Of a stretch of DNA of 26,820 bases, positions 14,268 through 23,301 are shown piece by piece. Below the pieces are notes generated by a model that was given only the letters and a program-made list of their open reading frames with translations, ran no database searches and was not told the DNA's origin. Positions within the stretch are counted from its first letter, which is position 1; the number at the start of each line of letters is the position of its first letter. Made by a program: the position numbers and the translations under genes. This DNA comes from JAFIHK01 sp041441455 (lineage in GTDB: Bacteria > Bacteroidota > Bacteroidia > Bacteroidales > UBA932): the NCBI GenBank assembly GCA_041441455.1, contig JASDTB010000029.1:1-26820 (forward strand), read 5' to 3'.

Positions 14268-15914
14268 ATGAAGTATTACATTATTGCAGGTGAAGCATCC
14301 GGAGACTTACATGGATCTAACCTGATAAAAGGACTAAAAAAATCCGACTCCGAAGCCCACTTTAGGGTTTGGGGAGGAGACCTAATGCAGCAAGCAGGCG
14401 GAGAGCTTGTTCGTCACTACAAGGAGACTGCAGTAATGGGATTTGTAGAAGTTTTAATGCACGCTTCCAAAATCAAAAAGAACTTCGATTTATGCAAAAA
14501 AGATCTGGTAGAGTACAATCCAGATGTTCTCATTTTAATTGACTATCCTGGGTTTAACTTCAGGATGGCAAAATATGCCAAAGACAGAGGTATTAAAGTC
14601 TTCTACTATATCTCCCCAAAGGTTTGGGCATGGAAAGAGGGTCGGATAAAAAATCTCAAAAGAGATGTAGATAAGTTATTTATCATCTTCCCTTTCGAAG
14701 TGGAGTACTTTAAAAAACACGGAATTGAAGCCGAATATAACGGAAATCCCCTTCTAGACAGCACAGACGCCCATCCATGCAATCTAGAGAGCAGAGAGGA
14801 GTTCATTCTTAGGAATAACTTAGACAATAGACCAATCATTGGACTGCTTGCTGGAAGCAGAAAGACAGAAATCAGCTATTTACTTCCAAGGATCAAGAAT
14901 CTGATTCATCATTTTCCCGACCATCAATTTATTTTAGCAGCAGCTCCATCGATAGAGCCATCATACTATCAAGAGATCCTTAAGGATAGTAATCTGAAAG
15001 TTCTTTTTGGTGAGACATATAGTGTTTTAAAGCACTCAGCTGCCGCTGTTATATCATCAGGCACTGCAAGTCTAGAAGCGGCACTATTAAACACACCACA
15101 AGTTGTCTGCTATGGAGGAAATGAAATTAGTTATCAGATTGCAAAGAGATTTGTTAAGGTTAAATATATCAGTCTGGTTAATCTAATTCTTGATGCACCT
15201 GCTGTTAAAGAGTTAATTCAACACGATTGTACCCAAGAGAATATTATTACTGAACTTAAAGATTTGTTGACCGATAAAAGGAGGAAGCAAGTAGCTAAAT
15301 ATTACAAGAAGCTTAGAGAGCTGCTTGGCGGAGAAGGCGCATCGGAGAAAACAGCAAAAGCAATGATGACATGCCTTATGAAGATGAAAAATGAGACTTG
15401 TGACTCTGTATGTATAAATTCTCCAGTAGGTTTATTGAGAATCTCATGCAGCGAAAAAGAGATTACAGAAATTGCAAATGTAGGCGAAGACCGACCTTCG
15501 GAGATTGCCGAACCAGGAAAAATCTCAAATCCACTTCTTAATAGAGCGGCAGTTCAGCTTCAAGAGTACTTTGAAGAGAAGAGAGAAGCGTTCGACCTTC
15601 CGCTAAAGTTTGGAGGAACCGACTTTCAAAATAGAGTTTGGAGAGAGCTGACGCAAATTCCTTATGGAAAATCAAAAACTTATGGAGAGATTGCATCTCT
15701 AGTCAACTCCAAAGATGCAGTAAGAGCCGTAGGAATGGCATGTAAAATGAACCCTCTTTTAATTGTTGTTCCTTGCCATCGCGTAATAGGTGCTCATAAC
15801 AAACTAACAGGCTTCAACTTAGGAATTGATAAGAAAATTTTCTTATTAAATCTAGAAAAAACATACATTCACACCGACATAAATATATTTTCGAATGAAG
15901 ATCAAGGTCAGTAA
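14268..15914 (+). CDS. lpxB: Fused lipid-A-disaccharide synthase and O6-alkylguanine-DNA alkyltransferase
   Basis: One 548-aa reading frame with two complete modules. Residues 1-370 are LpxB: AGEASGDLHG (7-16), VWGGDLM (34-40), ISPKVWAWKEGR (115-126), GLLAGSRKTEI (192-202) and the SSGTASLEAAL donor-binding region (263-273). LpxB joins UDP-diacylglucosamine to lipid X at the inner membrane. Residues about 371-531 are an Ogt/MGMT DNA-repair domain: IPYGKSKTYGEIA (464-476), RAVGMA, and the alkyl-acceptor Cys503 in VVPCHRVIG, which takes the alkyl group from damaged guanine. Both modules have normal family length and keep their key residues, and there is almost no linker. An in-frame ATG at 15384 could start a separate Ogt, and a +1 shift at the junction meets a stop at once. 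A fusion by stop loss, a sequencing indel or internal initiation are all possible. dapF overlaps the 3' end by 20 nt. Confidence 0.93.
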   Translation: MKYYIIAGEASGDLHGSNLIKGLKKSDSEAHFRVWGGDLMQQAGGELVRHYKETAVMGFVEVLMHASKIKKNFDLCKKDLVEYNPDVLILIDYPGFNFRMAKYAKDRGIKVFYYISPKVWAWKEGRIKNLKRDVDKLFIIFPFEVEYFKKHGIEAEYNGNPLLDSTDAHPCNLESREEFILRNNLDNRPIIGLLAGSRKTEISYLLPRIKNLIHHFPDHQFILAAAPSIEPSYYQEILKDSNLKVLFGETYSVLKHSAAAVISSGTASLEAALLNTPQVVCYGGNEISYQIAKRFVKVKYISLVNLILDAPAVKELIQHDCTQENIITELKDLLTDKRRKQVAKYYKKLRELLGGEGASEKTAKAMMTCLMKMKNETCDSVCINSPVGLLRISCSEKEITEIANVGEDRPSEIAEPGKISNPLLNRAAVQLQEYFEEKREAFDLPLKFGGTDFQNRVWRELTQIPYGKSKTYGEIASLVNSKDAVRAVGMACKMNPLLIVVPCHRVIGAHNKLTGFNLGIDKKIFLLNLEKTYIHTDINIFSNEDQGQ

Positions 15915-16698
15915 ATATCAAGGAGCAGGAAACGATTTTATCATAGTAGATAATCGAGATGGCTCAATTCAACTCACACCAGAACAAATCAGACTTCTTT
16001 GTGACAGAAGGTTCGGAATTGGTGCAGATGGACTGATGTATTTAGAGAAGAGTCACAAATTCGACTTTGGAATGAAGTATTTCAATGCAGACGGATTTGA
16101 AGGTTCTATGTGCGGAAATGGAGGCAGATGCTTAGTTGCATTTGCAGCTCATTCTGGAATCAAAAAGTTTGAATTCGAAGCAGTAGATGGCTACCATAAA
16201 GCAGAACTGCATGAGTTTTCGGAAAAAAGATGCATCATAGAGCTAGGTATGATAAATGTAGATACTGTTAAAAAATACTCAGCTAATAGCTATTTTCTCA
16301 ATACAGGATCTCCACATCTTGTAATTTTTACCGACAATCTCAAAAAATTCGATGTAGAAAAAGAGGGCAAATATTGGAGATATCATGCTGATTTTCATGG
16401 CGGAACAAATGTAAATTTTGTTGAAGTACTGCCAGACAGACTCTTTGTCAGAACCTACGAAAGAGGAGTCGAAGCAGAGACATATGCTTGTGGGACTGGG
16501 GTTACAGCTTCAGCTATCGCCTGGCATGAAAAAAGATACAACTCATGTGAAAGATCTTCGGAACTGATTACTACTAAAATTGAGGCTCTTGGCGACAAAC
16601 TGGAGGTCTCATTCAAGAAAGAGGGGTTTGGAATATATAGGGACATTCAGCTGAAAGGTCCTGCAACATTTGTTTTTGATTGTATTATTGACATTTAA
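15895..16698 (+). CDS. dapF: Diaminopimelate epimerase
   Basis: 267 aa. Converts LL- to meso-diaminopimelate for lysine and peptidoglycan synthesis in the cytoplasm. Both catalytic cysteines are present: Cys73 in MCGNGGRC and Cys199 in YACGTGVTA. The N-terminus (KYQGAGNDFIIVDN) is complete and fixes the ATG at 15895, which lies inside the last 20 nt of the lpxB-ogt frame in another phase, pointing to translational coupling. coaD follows 4 nt after the stop. Confidence 0.97.
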   Translation: MKIKVSKYQGAGNDFIIVDNRDGSIQLTPEQIRLLCDRRFGIGADGLMYLEKSHKFDFGMKYFNADGFEGSMCGNGGRCLVAFAAHSGIKKFEFEAVDGYHKAELHEFSEKRCIIELGMINVDTVKKYSANSYFLNTGSPHLVIFTDNLKKFDVEKEGKYWRYHADFHGGTNVNFVEVLPDRLFVRTYERGVEAETYACGTGVTASAIAWHEKRYNSCERSSELITTKIEALGDKLEVSFKKEGFGIYRDIQLKGPATFVFDCIIDI

Positions 16699-16702
16699 AA
16701 TT

Positions 16703-17176
16703 ATGAGAACAGCTGTTTTTCCTGGGTCGTTCGACCCTTTCACCCTAGGACATTTAGACATCCTAATCTCGTCGTTGAGACTCTTCGATAAAGTGATTAT
16801 CGCTGTAGGATATAATGTCCAAAAAAAGGGATTTTATACAGTAGAAGAGAGGATGGATATTATTCGAAAATCTGTTGCTCATATACAAAACGTTGAGGTA
16901 ACCTCCTATTCTGGATTGACCGTTGAGTTCTGCAGACAGAATAATATAAATTTTATCATCAGAGGTTTAAGAACAACCACTGACTTTGAATTAGAGAGAG
17001 TTATTGCACAAGCAAACACAAAAATGAATAGCGATGTTCTGACTGTATTCATACCTTCGGGACACGAATTTTCTTTCATCTCGTCTACTGTGGTACGAGA
17101 TGTGTTGCAGAATGGAGGAGATGCATCTGAGTTTATGCCAAAAGGTGTAGACTTGAAAGATTATAAAAAAGAGTAA
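16703..17176 (+). CDS. coaD: Phosphopantetheine adenylyltransferase
   Basis: 157 aa, typical length. Transfers AMP from ATP to 4'-phosphopantetheine, the penultimate step of CoA synthesis. It has the nucleotidyltransferase motif GSFDPFTLGHLD near the N-terminus, the substrate-site block RGLRTTTDFELE, and SFISSTVVRDV near the C-terminus. The frame is open up to an ATG at 16670, but the ATG at 16703 puts MRTAVFPGSFDP at the N-terminus as in other CoaD proteins, and the longer form would overlap dapF. Fourth in the operon. Confidence 0.97.
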   Translation: MRTAVFPGSFDPFTLGHLDILISSLRLFDKVIIAVGYNVQKKGFYTVEERMDIIRKSVAHIQNVEVTSYSGLTVEFCRQNNINFIIRGLRTTTDFELERVIAQANTKMNSDVLTVFIPSGHEFSFISSTVVRDVLQNGGDASEFMPKGVDLKDYKKE

Positions 17177-17177
17177 A

Positions 17178-18722
17178 ATGAAGATTAGACTTGCGATCTT
17201 GACTATGGTAGCTTCTTTGCTACTTTGCTCAAATTCTGCATACTCGACAGAGAAGATGCAGGACACAACTAAAAACGCAAATAACTATATCGAAAAACTA
17301 AATGGGTTTATTTTAGATTATTTAAAACAGACACCACCAATACCTGATTCATTATCAAAGGCTTCTGACATATTAATCAATCTCAGCAAAGACACAATAG
17401 TACGCTCATATGTTGCCAGATATCTTTTCGACCTTTTCAATAGCTCATCCATCATGGGAATGGAGGCTCCAGCAATTCACATTGCAACAAACTATATTCT
17501 AAATGGTAAGATCAAAGGGTTAAGTCAAGAGGCCCTTATGATGATCAATCTGTTTGTTGAATTCAATAAGTCTTCGCTTATAGGAATGGATGCTCCAGAA
17601 CTTGAGATGAGCGATACATCTGGAAAAAAAGTATCACTAAGAGGCATTAAAAGTAACTATACTATTGTCTACTTTTATGATGACCAGTGTAAAGTTTGTA
17701 AAGCAGACATGCCCTATTTCAAAAAAGCGCTCTTAAACAATCTTGACCTCGGTCTTAGCGTGTTTGCTGTCTATACACAACCTTCTGAAAAAAAGGCTAA
17801 AGCATACATTAAAGAGAACTTTAGCGACTTAAATAATTCTGGAATTAACTTTTACTTTGTCTCTGATTCACTACTAGAATCAGATTTTCAACGCAAATAT
17901 GCAGTATTAGCAACACCACAAGTTTTTCTACTCGACGAAAATAAAAAGATTGTTGGAAGAAATTTAAAAGGAGAGTCTCTCTCTCAATTACTATCTTCTC
18001 TCAAAAATAAATCCGATAAATCAGTCGTAGAATTAGTAGATTTTTTTGACAACTATTTTGAGGAGTATAACCTATCAGATTCAACTGAAAGAAAAGCGGC
18101 TTTTGGACTTTTATTCGAAAAGAGTAAGTCATCCCCAAAACTCTACAGAGACATCTTTGGAGAGCTCTATCTCTATTTAAGATTCAACTCTGATCCATCT
18201 GCTCAAACGTCAATGCCATTTATGGTTAAGAATTACATAGAACCATTTAAAAATCTTTGGGAGGCTGATCTTAAAATCTACAATGATATTATCTATTCTG
18301 CATCATTGGCAATGAGAAATCCTGTTGGAGAGAAGACAAGTGATCTCAAACTATTTACCTCTGAAAATATGGCAATGAGACTCTCTGAGATCAATGCTGA
18401 TAATACTATTTTAATGTTTTTCGACATTAAGTGTAAAATTTGCGAGGTCTATCTGAAGGATATCACACGTATAATTGAAATGAGTCAAAACAGAGATCTA
18501 AAAGTTGTATTAGTCTATACTGGGCGTGATAAAACAGGATTTATAAAATATAGTACTCAAGGCAATCCACACTATATTTGGCTGCACGATACCGACAGAG
18601 AATCTGAGATGTTCGACAAATACGATTTAAGTTCTGTACCAACAATATACCTACTTGACAAGGATAAGAAAATCATAGCAAAAGATATTAATACAATTAC
18701 TTTAGAAAAATTACTGAAATGA
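17178..18722 (+). CDS. Exported protein with two TlpA-like thioredoxin modules
   Basis: 514 aa with a signal peptide (about 1-23, SNSAYS cleavage region), so probably periplasmic; the Cys at 17 is not in a good lipobox. It has two thioredoxin-fold segments. The first (about 135-275) has CKVC (171-174) and the cis-Pro region ATPQVFLLD (245-253). The second (about 383-514) has CKIC (419-422) and SVPTIYLLD near the end. About 100 helical residues lie between them. The first 130 residues and the layout recall the DUF5106/TlpA-like proteins of Bacteroidota. A thiol-disulfide exchange role in the envelope is inferred; the substrate is unknown. The start codon is 1 nt after the coaD stop, and the stop overlaps the next start (ATGA). 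Confidence 0.85.
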   Translation: MKIRLAILTMVASLLLCSNSAYSTEKMQDTTKNANNYIEKLNGFILDYLKQTPPIPDSLSKASDILINLSKDTIVRSYVARYLFDLFNSSSIMGMEAPAIHIATNYILNGKIKGLSQEALMMINLFVEFNKSSLIGMDAPELEMSDTSGKKVSLRGIKSNYTIVYFYDDQCKVCKADMPYFKKALLNNLDLGLSVFAVYTQPSEKKAKAYIKENFSDLNNSGINFYFVSDSLLESDFQRKYAVLATPQVFLLDENKKIVGRNLKGESLSQLLSSLKNKSDKSVVELVDFFDNYFEEYNLSDSTERKAAFGLLFEKSKSSPKLYRDIFGELYLYLRFNSDPSAQTSMPFMVKNYIEPFKNLWEADLKIYNDIIYSASLAMRNPVGEKTSDLKLFTSENMAMRLSEINADNTILMFFDIKCKICEVYLKDITRIIEMSQNRDLKVVLVYTGRDKTGFIKYSTQGNPHYIWLHDTDRESEMFDKYDLSSVPTIYLLDKDKKIIAKDINTITLEKLLK

Positions 18723-21535
18723 TCACCGGAAAGTACAAACAGCTTTACGAAGCACTATCCAGACAAATCCCAAAAGAACGACTTCGTCACGATTCCCTAA
18801 GTACTCTGGCTTTCGGTACAGATGCCTCTTTCTACAGACTCATCCCGAAACTTGTTGTACTCGCTCAAAGCGAGGAGGAGATAATTCTTGTCAATCAAAA
18901 GGCTTTCGAATTAGATATTCCTGTTACATTCAGAGCTGCCGGAACATCATTGTCGGGTCAAGCTATCAGCGACTCTGTTCTAGTTGTCGCTTCGCACGGT
19001 TGGAAAAAGCATTCAATTTTAGATAATGGTCTTAAAATAAGACTTCAAACTGGTATCAGAGGATATCAAGCGAATGGATATTTATCAAAATATGGCAGAA
19101 AAATTGGTCCAGACCCTGCTTCGATTGATAGTGCAATGATTGGAGGAATAGCAGCAAATAATGCGAGCGGAATGTGCTGTGGTACTTCTGAAAATTCATA
19201 TAAAACTATTGCCGACATTCGTGTAATCCTTGCTGATGGAACTGTTTTAGATACGGGATCGAAAGAGAGTGTAGAGCTCTTTAAAGAGAGCCACTCATCT
19301 CTATTAAAAGAGCTTGAATCAATCTCTTCCGAAATCAATACAAATGAGCCACTTAGAGAAAAGATAAAACGTAAGTACAAGATTAAAAATACAACTGGAT
19401 ATAGTCTTAACGCTTTTGTTGACTACTCCGAAGGTATTGATATTTTAAAACACCTTATGATTGGATCGGAAGGAACCCTTGCTTTTATCTCCGATATCAC
19501 TTACAATACTGTAATTGAGCATCCAGAAAAGGCGTTAGCTTTGGTCATCTATCCAAACATTGAGTCTGCTTGTAATGCGGTTACAATTTTGAAAAAACAG
19601 CCAGTCTCTGCAGTTGAGCTAATCGACAGAGCTGCAATCAGATCAGTAGACTCGGCAAAAGGCGTTCCTGACTATCTAAAAACCGTCTCTCCTACCGCCT
19701 GCGGTCTTTTGATAGAGACAAGGGCGTCTAATAAAGAGACATTATCGAAAAACACATCTGAGATTCTAGAATCTATCCAATATATTGGATCTGAACTTCC
19801 TTTCTACTTTACAACCGATCCAAAAGAGCAGGCAACACTTTGGAAAATTAGAAAAGAGACGCTTCCTACCGTCGCAGGAATGAGAAAATCTGGCACTACT
19901 GCAATCATCGAAGATGTCTGCTTTCCTATCGAAAAGCTTGCTGAAGCAACACTTGCTCTTCAGTCGCTCTTTGTCAAACATAAGTATGACGATGCTGTTA
20001 TTTTCGGTCATGCTTTAGAGGGAAATCTTCACTTTATGTTCAACCAAGACTTTGGTAGCGACAGCGAAGTTGAAAGATACAGTAATTTAATGGACGATGT
20101 GGCTGACCTTGTTGTTGAGAATTATGGAGGGTCATTGAAGGCTGAACATGGAACTGGCAGAAACATGGCTCCTTATGTTGAAAAAGAGTGGGGATCAGAT
20201 GCTTATGCTTTAATGAAAAGGGTAAAAATTGCTTTTGACCCAAAATGGATTTTAAATCCTGGTGTGATTTTAAATGACGATCCTAAGGCACATTTAAAAG
20301 ACCTCAAGCCTATCCCTTCTGTTAGGGAGACTGTTGATAAATGTATGGAGTGTGGATTCTGCGAAGGTGTGTGCGTTTCCGAAGGTTTTACAATGTCTCC
20401 TCGTCAACGGATAGCTGTCTATCGCGAAATGGAGCGTCTCTCTTCGACAGGAGAAGAGCCACATAGAGCAGCTGAGATGAGAAATCTATACGACTATTCA
20501 GGGCTAGACACTTGTGCTACTGATAGTTTGTGTTATGTTAAATGTCCTGTAAAGGTTGATACTGGTAAACTTGTTAAAGAGTTGAGACATGAGTCGCATA
20601 CTCCAGGTCAAGAGAAGATCGCTGTTAAGGTGGCCTCGAATATGGATAAAGTTACAGGCGTTATGCGCTTTGGACTCGATGCTGTTCACTTAATGAGACT
20701 TGCGGCTGGTAAAAAGGTATTTGGTGCTGTAGCAACAGGTATGCATAAAATTACTGGTGGAGCATTACCTCTGTGGAATGAATATTTCCCTAAAGGGGCA
20801 TCAAAGATTGACACAAATAGTAATGTGAATAAAAATAGCGACAGAAAGGTTGTCTATTTCCCATCTTGTATAACCAGGAGTATGGGTACTTCGAAAGATC
20901 ACTCTGGAGATCCGCAAGTCACTGAGGCTACAAAGATTCTTTTAGAGAGAGCTGGTTTTGAAATCATCTACCCTAAAGATCTTAACTCTCTTTGTTGCGG
21001 CATGGCATTCTCAAGTAAGGGATTTAAAGAGGCTGGTAAAGTTGCTTCAGACAAATTGGAGGATGCTCTAAACACTGCTTCTGAAAATGGAAAATATCCG
21101 GTTCTCTGCGATATGAGCCCTTGCCTATACACAATGCAAACAAATATGGGTGAGAGATTAAAGCTGTATGAGCCTGCTGAATTCATAATGAAGCATGTTA
21201 TTGAACATCTATCAATCAAGAAACTAGATAAAAAAGTAGCCGTCTTTGCAGTCTGCAGTGCTAAGAAGATGGAGGTAGACAAATATCTTTATGACCTAGC
21301 TCGTTTATGCGCAAGTGAAGTTGTTGTAAATGAAAGCAACTGTTGTGGTTTTGCTGGGGATAGAGGGTTCATCCTTCCTGAACTTAATAAACACGGATTG
21401 AGAATGCTGAGAGAGCAATCTAAAGATTGTGTTCAGGGCTATGCTACTAGTAGAACTTGTGAGATAGGATTGTCGAAACATAGTGGAATAACATATAATT
21501 CAATAATTTACTTAGTCGAGGAGGCCTCGAGATAA
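18719..21535 (+). CDS. FAD-linked D-lactate dehydrogenase-like oxidase with Fe-S and CCG domains
   Basis: A 938-aa fusion typical of Dld-II/GlcD-GlcF-type enzymes. Residues about 35-260 are the FAD-binding domain (FRAAGTSLSGQ; GPDPASIDSAMIGGIAANNASG). About 265-520 is the C-terminal FAD-oxidase domain with FGHALEGNLHFMF and KAEHGTGRNMAPYVE. A ferredoxin-like region follows, with CMECGFCEGVC starting at Cys542 and CATDSLCYVKCPV starting at Cys599. Two CCG half-repeats come last (Cys759-760 in LCCGMAF, Cys875-876 in NCCGFAG). It probably oxidises D-lactate or another 2-hydroxyacid and passes electrons to quinone; the exact acid is unknown. No membrane helix is seen, so a peripheral membrane role is inferred. 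It shares ATGA with the gene upstream, and ubiD starts 2 nt after its stop. Confidence 0.92.
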   Translation: MITGKYKQLYEALSRQIPKERLRHDSLSTLAFGTDASFYRLIPKLVVLAQSEEEIILVNQKAFELDIPVTFRAAGTSLSGQAISDSVLVVASHGWKKHSILDNGLKIRLQTGIRGYQANGYLSKYGRKIGPDPASIDSAMIGGIAANNASGMCCGTSENSYKTIADIRVILADGTVLDTGSKESVELFKESHSSLLKELESISSEINTNEPLREKIKRKYKIKNTTGYSLNAFVDYSEGIDILKHLMIGSEGTLAFISDITYNTVIEHPEKALALVIYPNIESACNAVTILKKQPVSAVELIDRAAIRSVDSAKGVPDYLKTVSPTACGLLIETRASNKETLSKNTSEILESIQYIGSELPFYFTTDPKEQATLWKIRKETLPTVAGMRKSGTTAIIEDVCFPIEKLAEATLALQSLFVKHKYDDAVIFGHALEGNLHFMFNQDFGSDSEVERYSNLMDDVADLVVENYGGSLKAEHGTGRNMAPYVEKEWGSDAYALMKRVKIAFDPKWILNPGVILNDDPKAHLKDLKPIPSVRETVDKCMECGFCEGVCVSEGFTMSPRQRIAVYREMERLSSTGEEPHRAAEMRNLYDYSGLDTCATDSLCYVKCPVKVDTGKLVKELRHESHTPGQEKIAVKVASNMDKVTGVMRFGLDAVHLMRLAAGKKVFGAVATGMHKITGGALPLWNEYFPKGASKIDTNSNVNKNSDRKVVYFPSCITRSMGTSKDHSGDPQVTEATKILLERAGFEIIYPKDLNSLCCGMAFSSKGFKEAGKVASDKLEDALNTASENGKYPVLCDMSPCLYTMQTNMGERLKLYEPAEFIMKHVIEHLSIKKLDKKVAVFAVCSAKKMEVDKYLYDLARLCASEVVVNESNCCGFAGDRGFILPELNKHGLRMLREQSKDCVQGYATSRTCEIGLSKHSGITYNSIIYLVEEASR

Positions 21536-21537
21536 CG

Positions 21538-23301
21538 ATGTACAAGAGTTTAAAAGATTTTGTAGATTTTTTAGAATCTAAAGGAGAACTTATTAGAGTT
21601 AAAGAGTTCGTAGATCCTGTATTGGAGATTGCTGAAATAACAGATAGAATCTCTAAACAACCTGGAGGCGGAAAGGCTATTTTGTTTGAGAATACAGGCA
21701 CAGATTACCCCGTTCTTACCAATATGATGGGGTCGGAAAAGAGGATGGCTGCGGCTCTTGGAGTTGAGTCTATCGACGAGATTCCTCAAATCATGAATGA
21801 TCTGATGAAGGATCTCCTTCAACCAAGAAGTTCTCTATTAGACAAAATCAAACTTCTCCCTCAATTAAAAGAGGCATCGGAGTGGTTTCCAAAAAGACAC
21901 AAAGGTCACGCCCCTTGTCAGGAGGTTATTCTTTACAAACCCGACCTGAGCCGTTTACCAATCTTGCAATGTTGGCCTTTCGATGGTGGAAGGTTTGTAA
22001 CCTTACCTCTAGTCCATACAAAAGATCCGAAAACTGGTATTCGAAATGTTGGAATGTACAGAATGCAAGTTTTTACAGAGAATACAACGGGAATGCATTG
22101 GCATCGTCACAAGACTGGTGCTCGTCATTTTGCAGAATGTGAGAACGATCGCTTTCCAGTAGCTGTCTGCATTGGAGGTGATCCAGTCTATACTTATGCA
22201 GCCACTGCACCTCTTCCCGATGGAATTGATGAGTACCTTTTTGCTGGGTTCCTAAGAAATAAAGCTGTCTCGCTGGTAGATTGTCTTACTCAAGACCTGC
22301 AAGTGCCCGCTGATTGCGATTTTGTTCTAGAAGGTTACATTGAAAAAAATGCAGAGCCTGTTATTGAGGGACCTTTTGGTGACCATACAGGATTCTACTC
22401 TTTACCAGACATGTACCCAACGTTCCATATAACTTGTATTTCGCACAGAAAAGATGCTATCTACCCTGCAACGTTAGTTGGTATTCCTCCTCAAGAGGAT
22501 AAGTACATTGCGTTGGCAACTGAGAAGATCTTCCTCTCTCCTATTAAGTTTACAATGGCTCCGGAGGTTCATGATCTGTATCTTCCAGAAGAGGGTGTTG
22601 GTCACAATATTGCTGTGGTTAGTATCAAAAAAAGCTACCCTGGTCAAGCAATAAAGGTTGCCCATGCTTTATGGGGAGCAGGTCAGATGATGTTTAATAA
22701 AATGATGATTGTAACCGACGCAGATGTGGATGTGAGGGACAGGGAAGAGCTGCTACAATGTATTCAACAAAATTATCTTCCTAAGCGTGACACTCACTTT
22801 AGCAGAGGTCCGATGGATGTTTTGGACCATGCAGCGCAACAGTGTGGATATGGTGGTAAAATCATGATTGATGCTACCGTTAAGTTCGACGAAGAGGGAG
22901 GTTCTGTTAAAAACTCTTCAATTAGCAATCTTAAAACCCTTCATTTCACAAGTAATGTTGATGAGCTTCTTGGTATTGTAAATATTATTTTAGACAATGA
23001 GAGACTTGCCAAAAATGATTATTTTGCGATGTGGTTATTAGGCAACAACTTCGATCCTGTTAGAGATTCCTCTTATGTTGATGGTAAGCTAGTTATAGAT
23101 TGCAGATCTAAAAGCAAGGGCTACAAAGGCTTTACTCGCGACTGGCCCGAATATGCTCTTAGTTCTAACTCAACAATAGAGGCAATTAATAGTAAATGGG
23201 AGACTCTTGGAGTTGGTGAGTTTACTGAATCACCATCTGCTCTATTTAAAAGGTGTTTTCCTGATAATTACAAGGATTATAAGTCCTATAAAAAGGATTA
23301 A
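21538..23301 (+). CDS. ubiD: UbiD family decarboxylase
   Basis: 587 aa, a member of the prenylated-FMN-dependent UbiD family of reversible decarboxylases. Family blocks seen: NVGMYRMQVF, TTGMHWHRHKTGARHF, EGPFGDHTGFYSLPD (about 277) and PLVHTKDPKTG. It is longer than E. coli UbiD (about 500 aa). In Bacteroidota this type of gene is usually linked to menaquinone synthesis or aromatic acid decarboxylation; the substrate cannot be read from sequence. The prFMN-making partner UbiX is not in the window. Last gene of the operon; its final 60 nt overlap the convergent lnt 3' end, and its terminator lies inside lnt. Confidence 0.9.
   Translation: MYKSLKDFVDFLESKGELIRVKEFVDPVLEIAEITDRISKQPGGGKAILFENTGTDYPVLTNMMGSEKRMAAALGVESIDEIPQIMNDLMKDLLQPRSSLLDKIKLLPQLKEASEWFPKRHKGHAPCQEVILYKPDLSRLPILQCWPFDGGRFVTLPLVHTKDPKTGIRNVGMYRMQVFTENTTGMHWHRHKTGARHFAECENDRFPVAVCIGGDPVYTYAATAPLPDGIDEYLFAGFLRNKAVSLVDCLTQDLQVPADCDFVLEGYIEKNAEPVIEGPFGDHTGFYSLPDMYPTFHITCISHRKDAIYPATLVGIPPQEDKYIALATEKIFLSPIKFTMAPEVHDLYLPEEGVGHNIAVVSIKKSYPGQAIKVAHALWGAGQMMFNKMMIVTDADVDVRDREELLQCIQQNYLPKRDTHFSRGPMDVLDHAAQQCGYGGKIMIDATVKFDEEGGSVKNSSISNLKTLHFTSNVDELLGIVNIILDNERLAKNDYFAMWLLGNNFDPVRDSSYVDGKLVIDCRSKSKGYKGFTRDWPEYALSSNSTIEAINSKWETLGVGEFTESPSALFKRCFPDNYKDYKSYKKD

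Noticed and set aside
16670..16702. Longer coaD start
   Set aside because: It would add 11 hydrophobic residues inside the dapF end; the ATG at 16703 gives the standard CoaD start.
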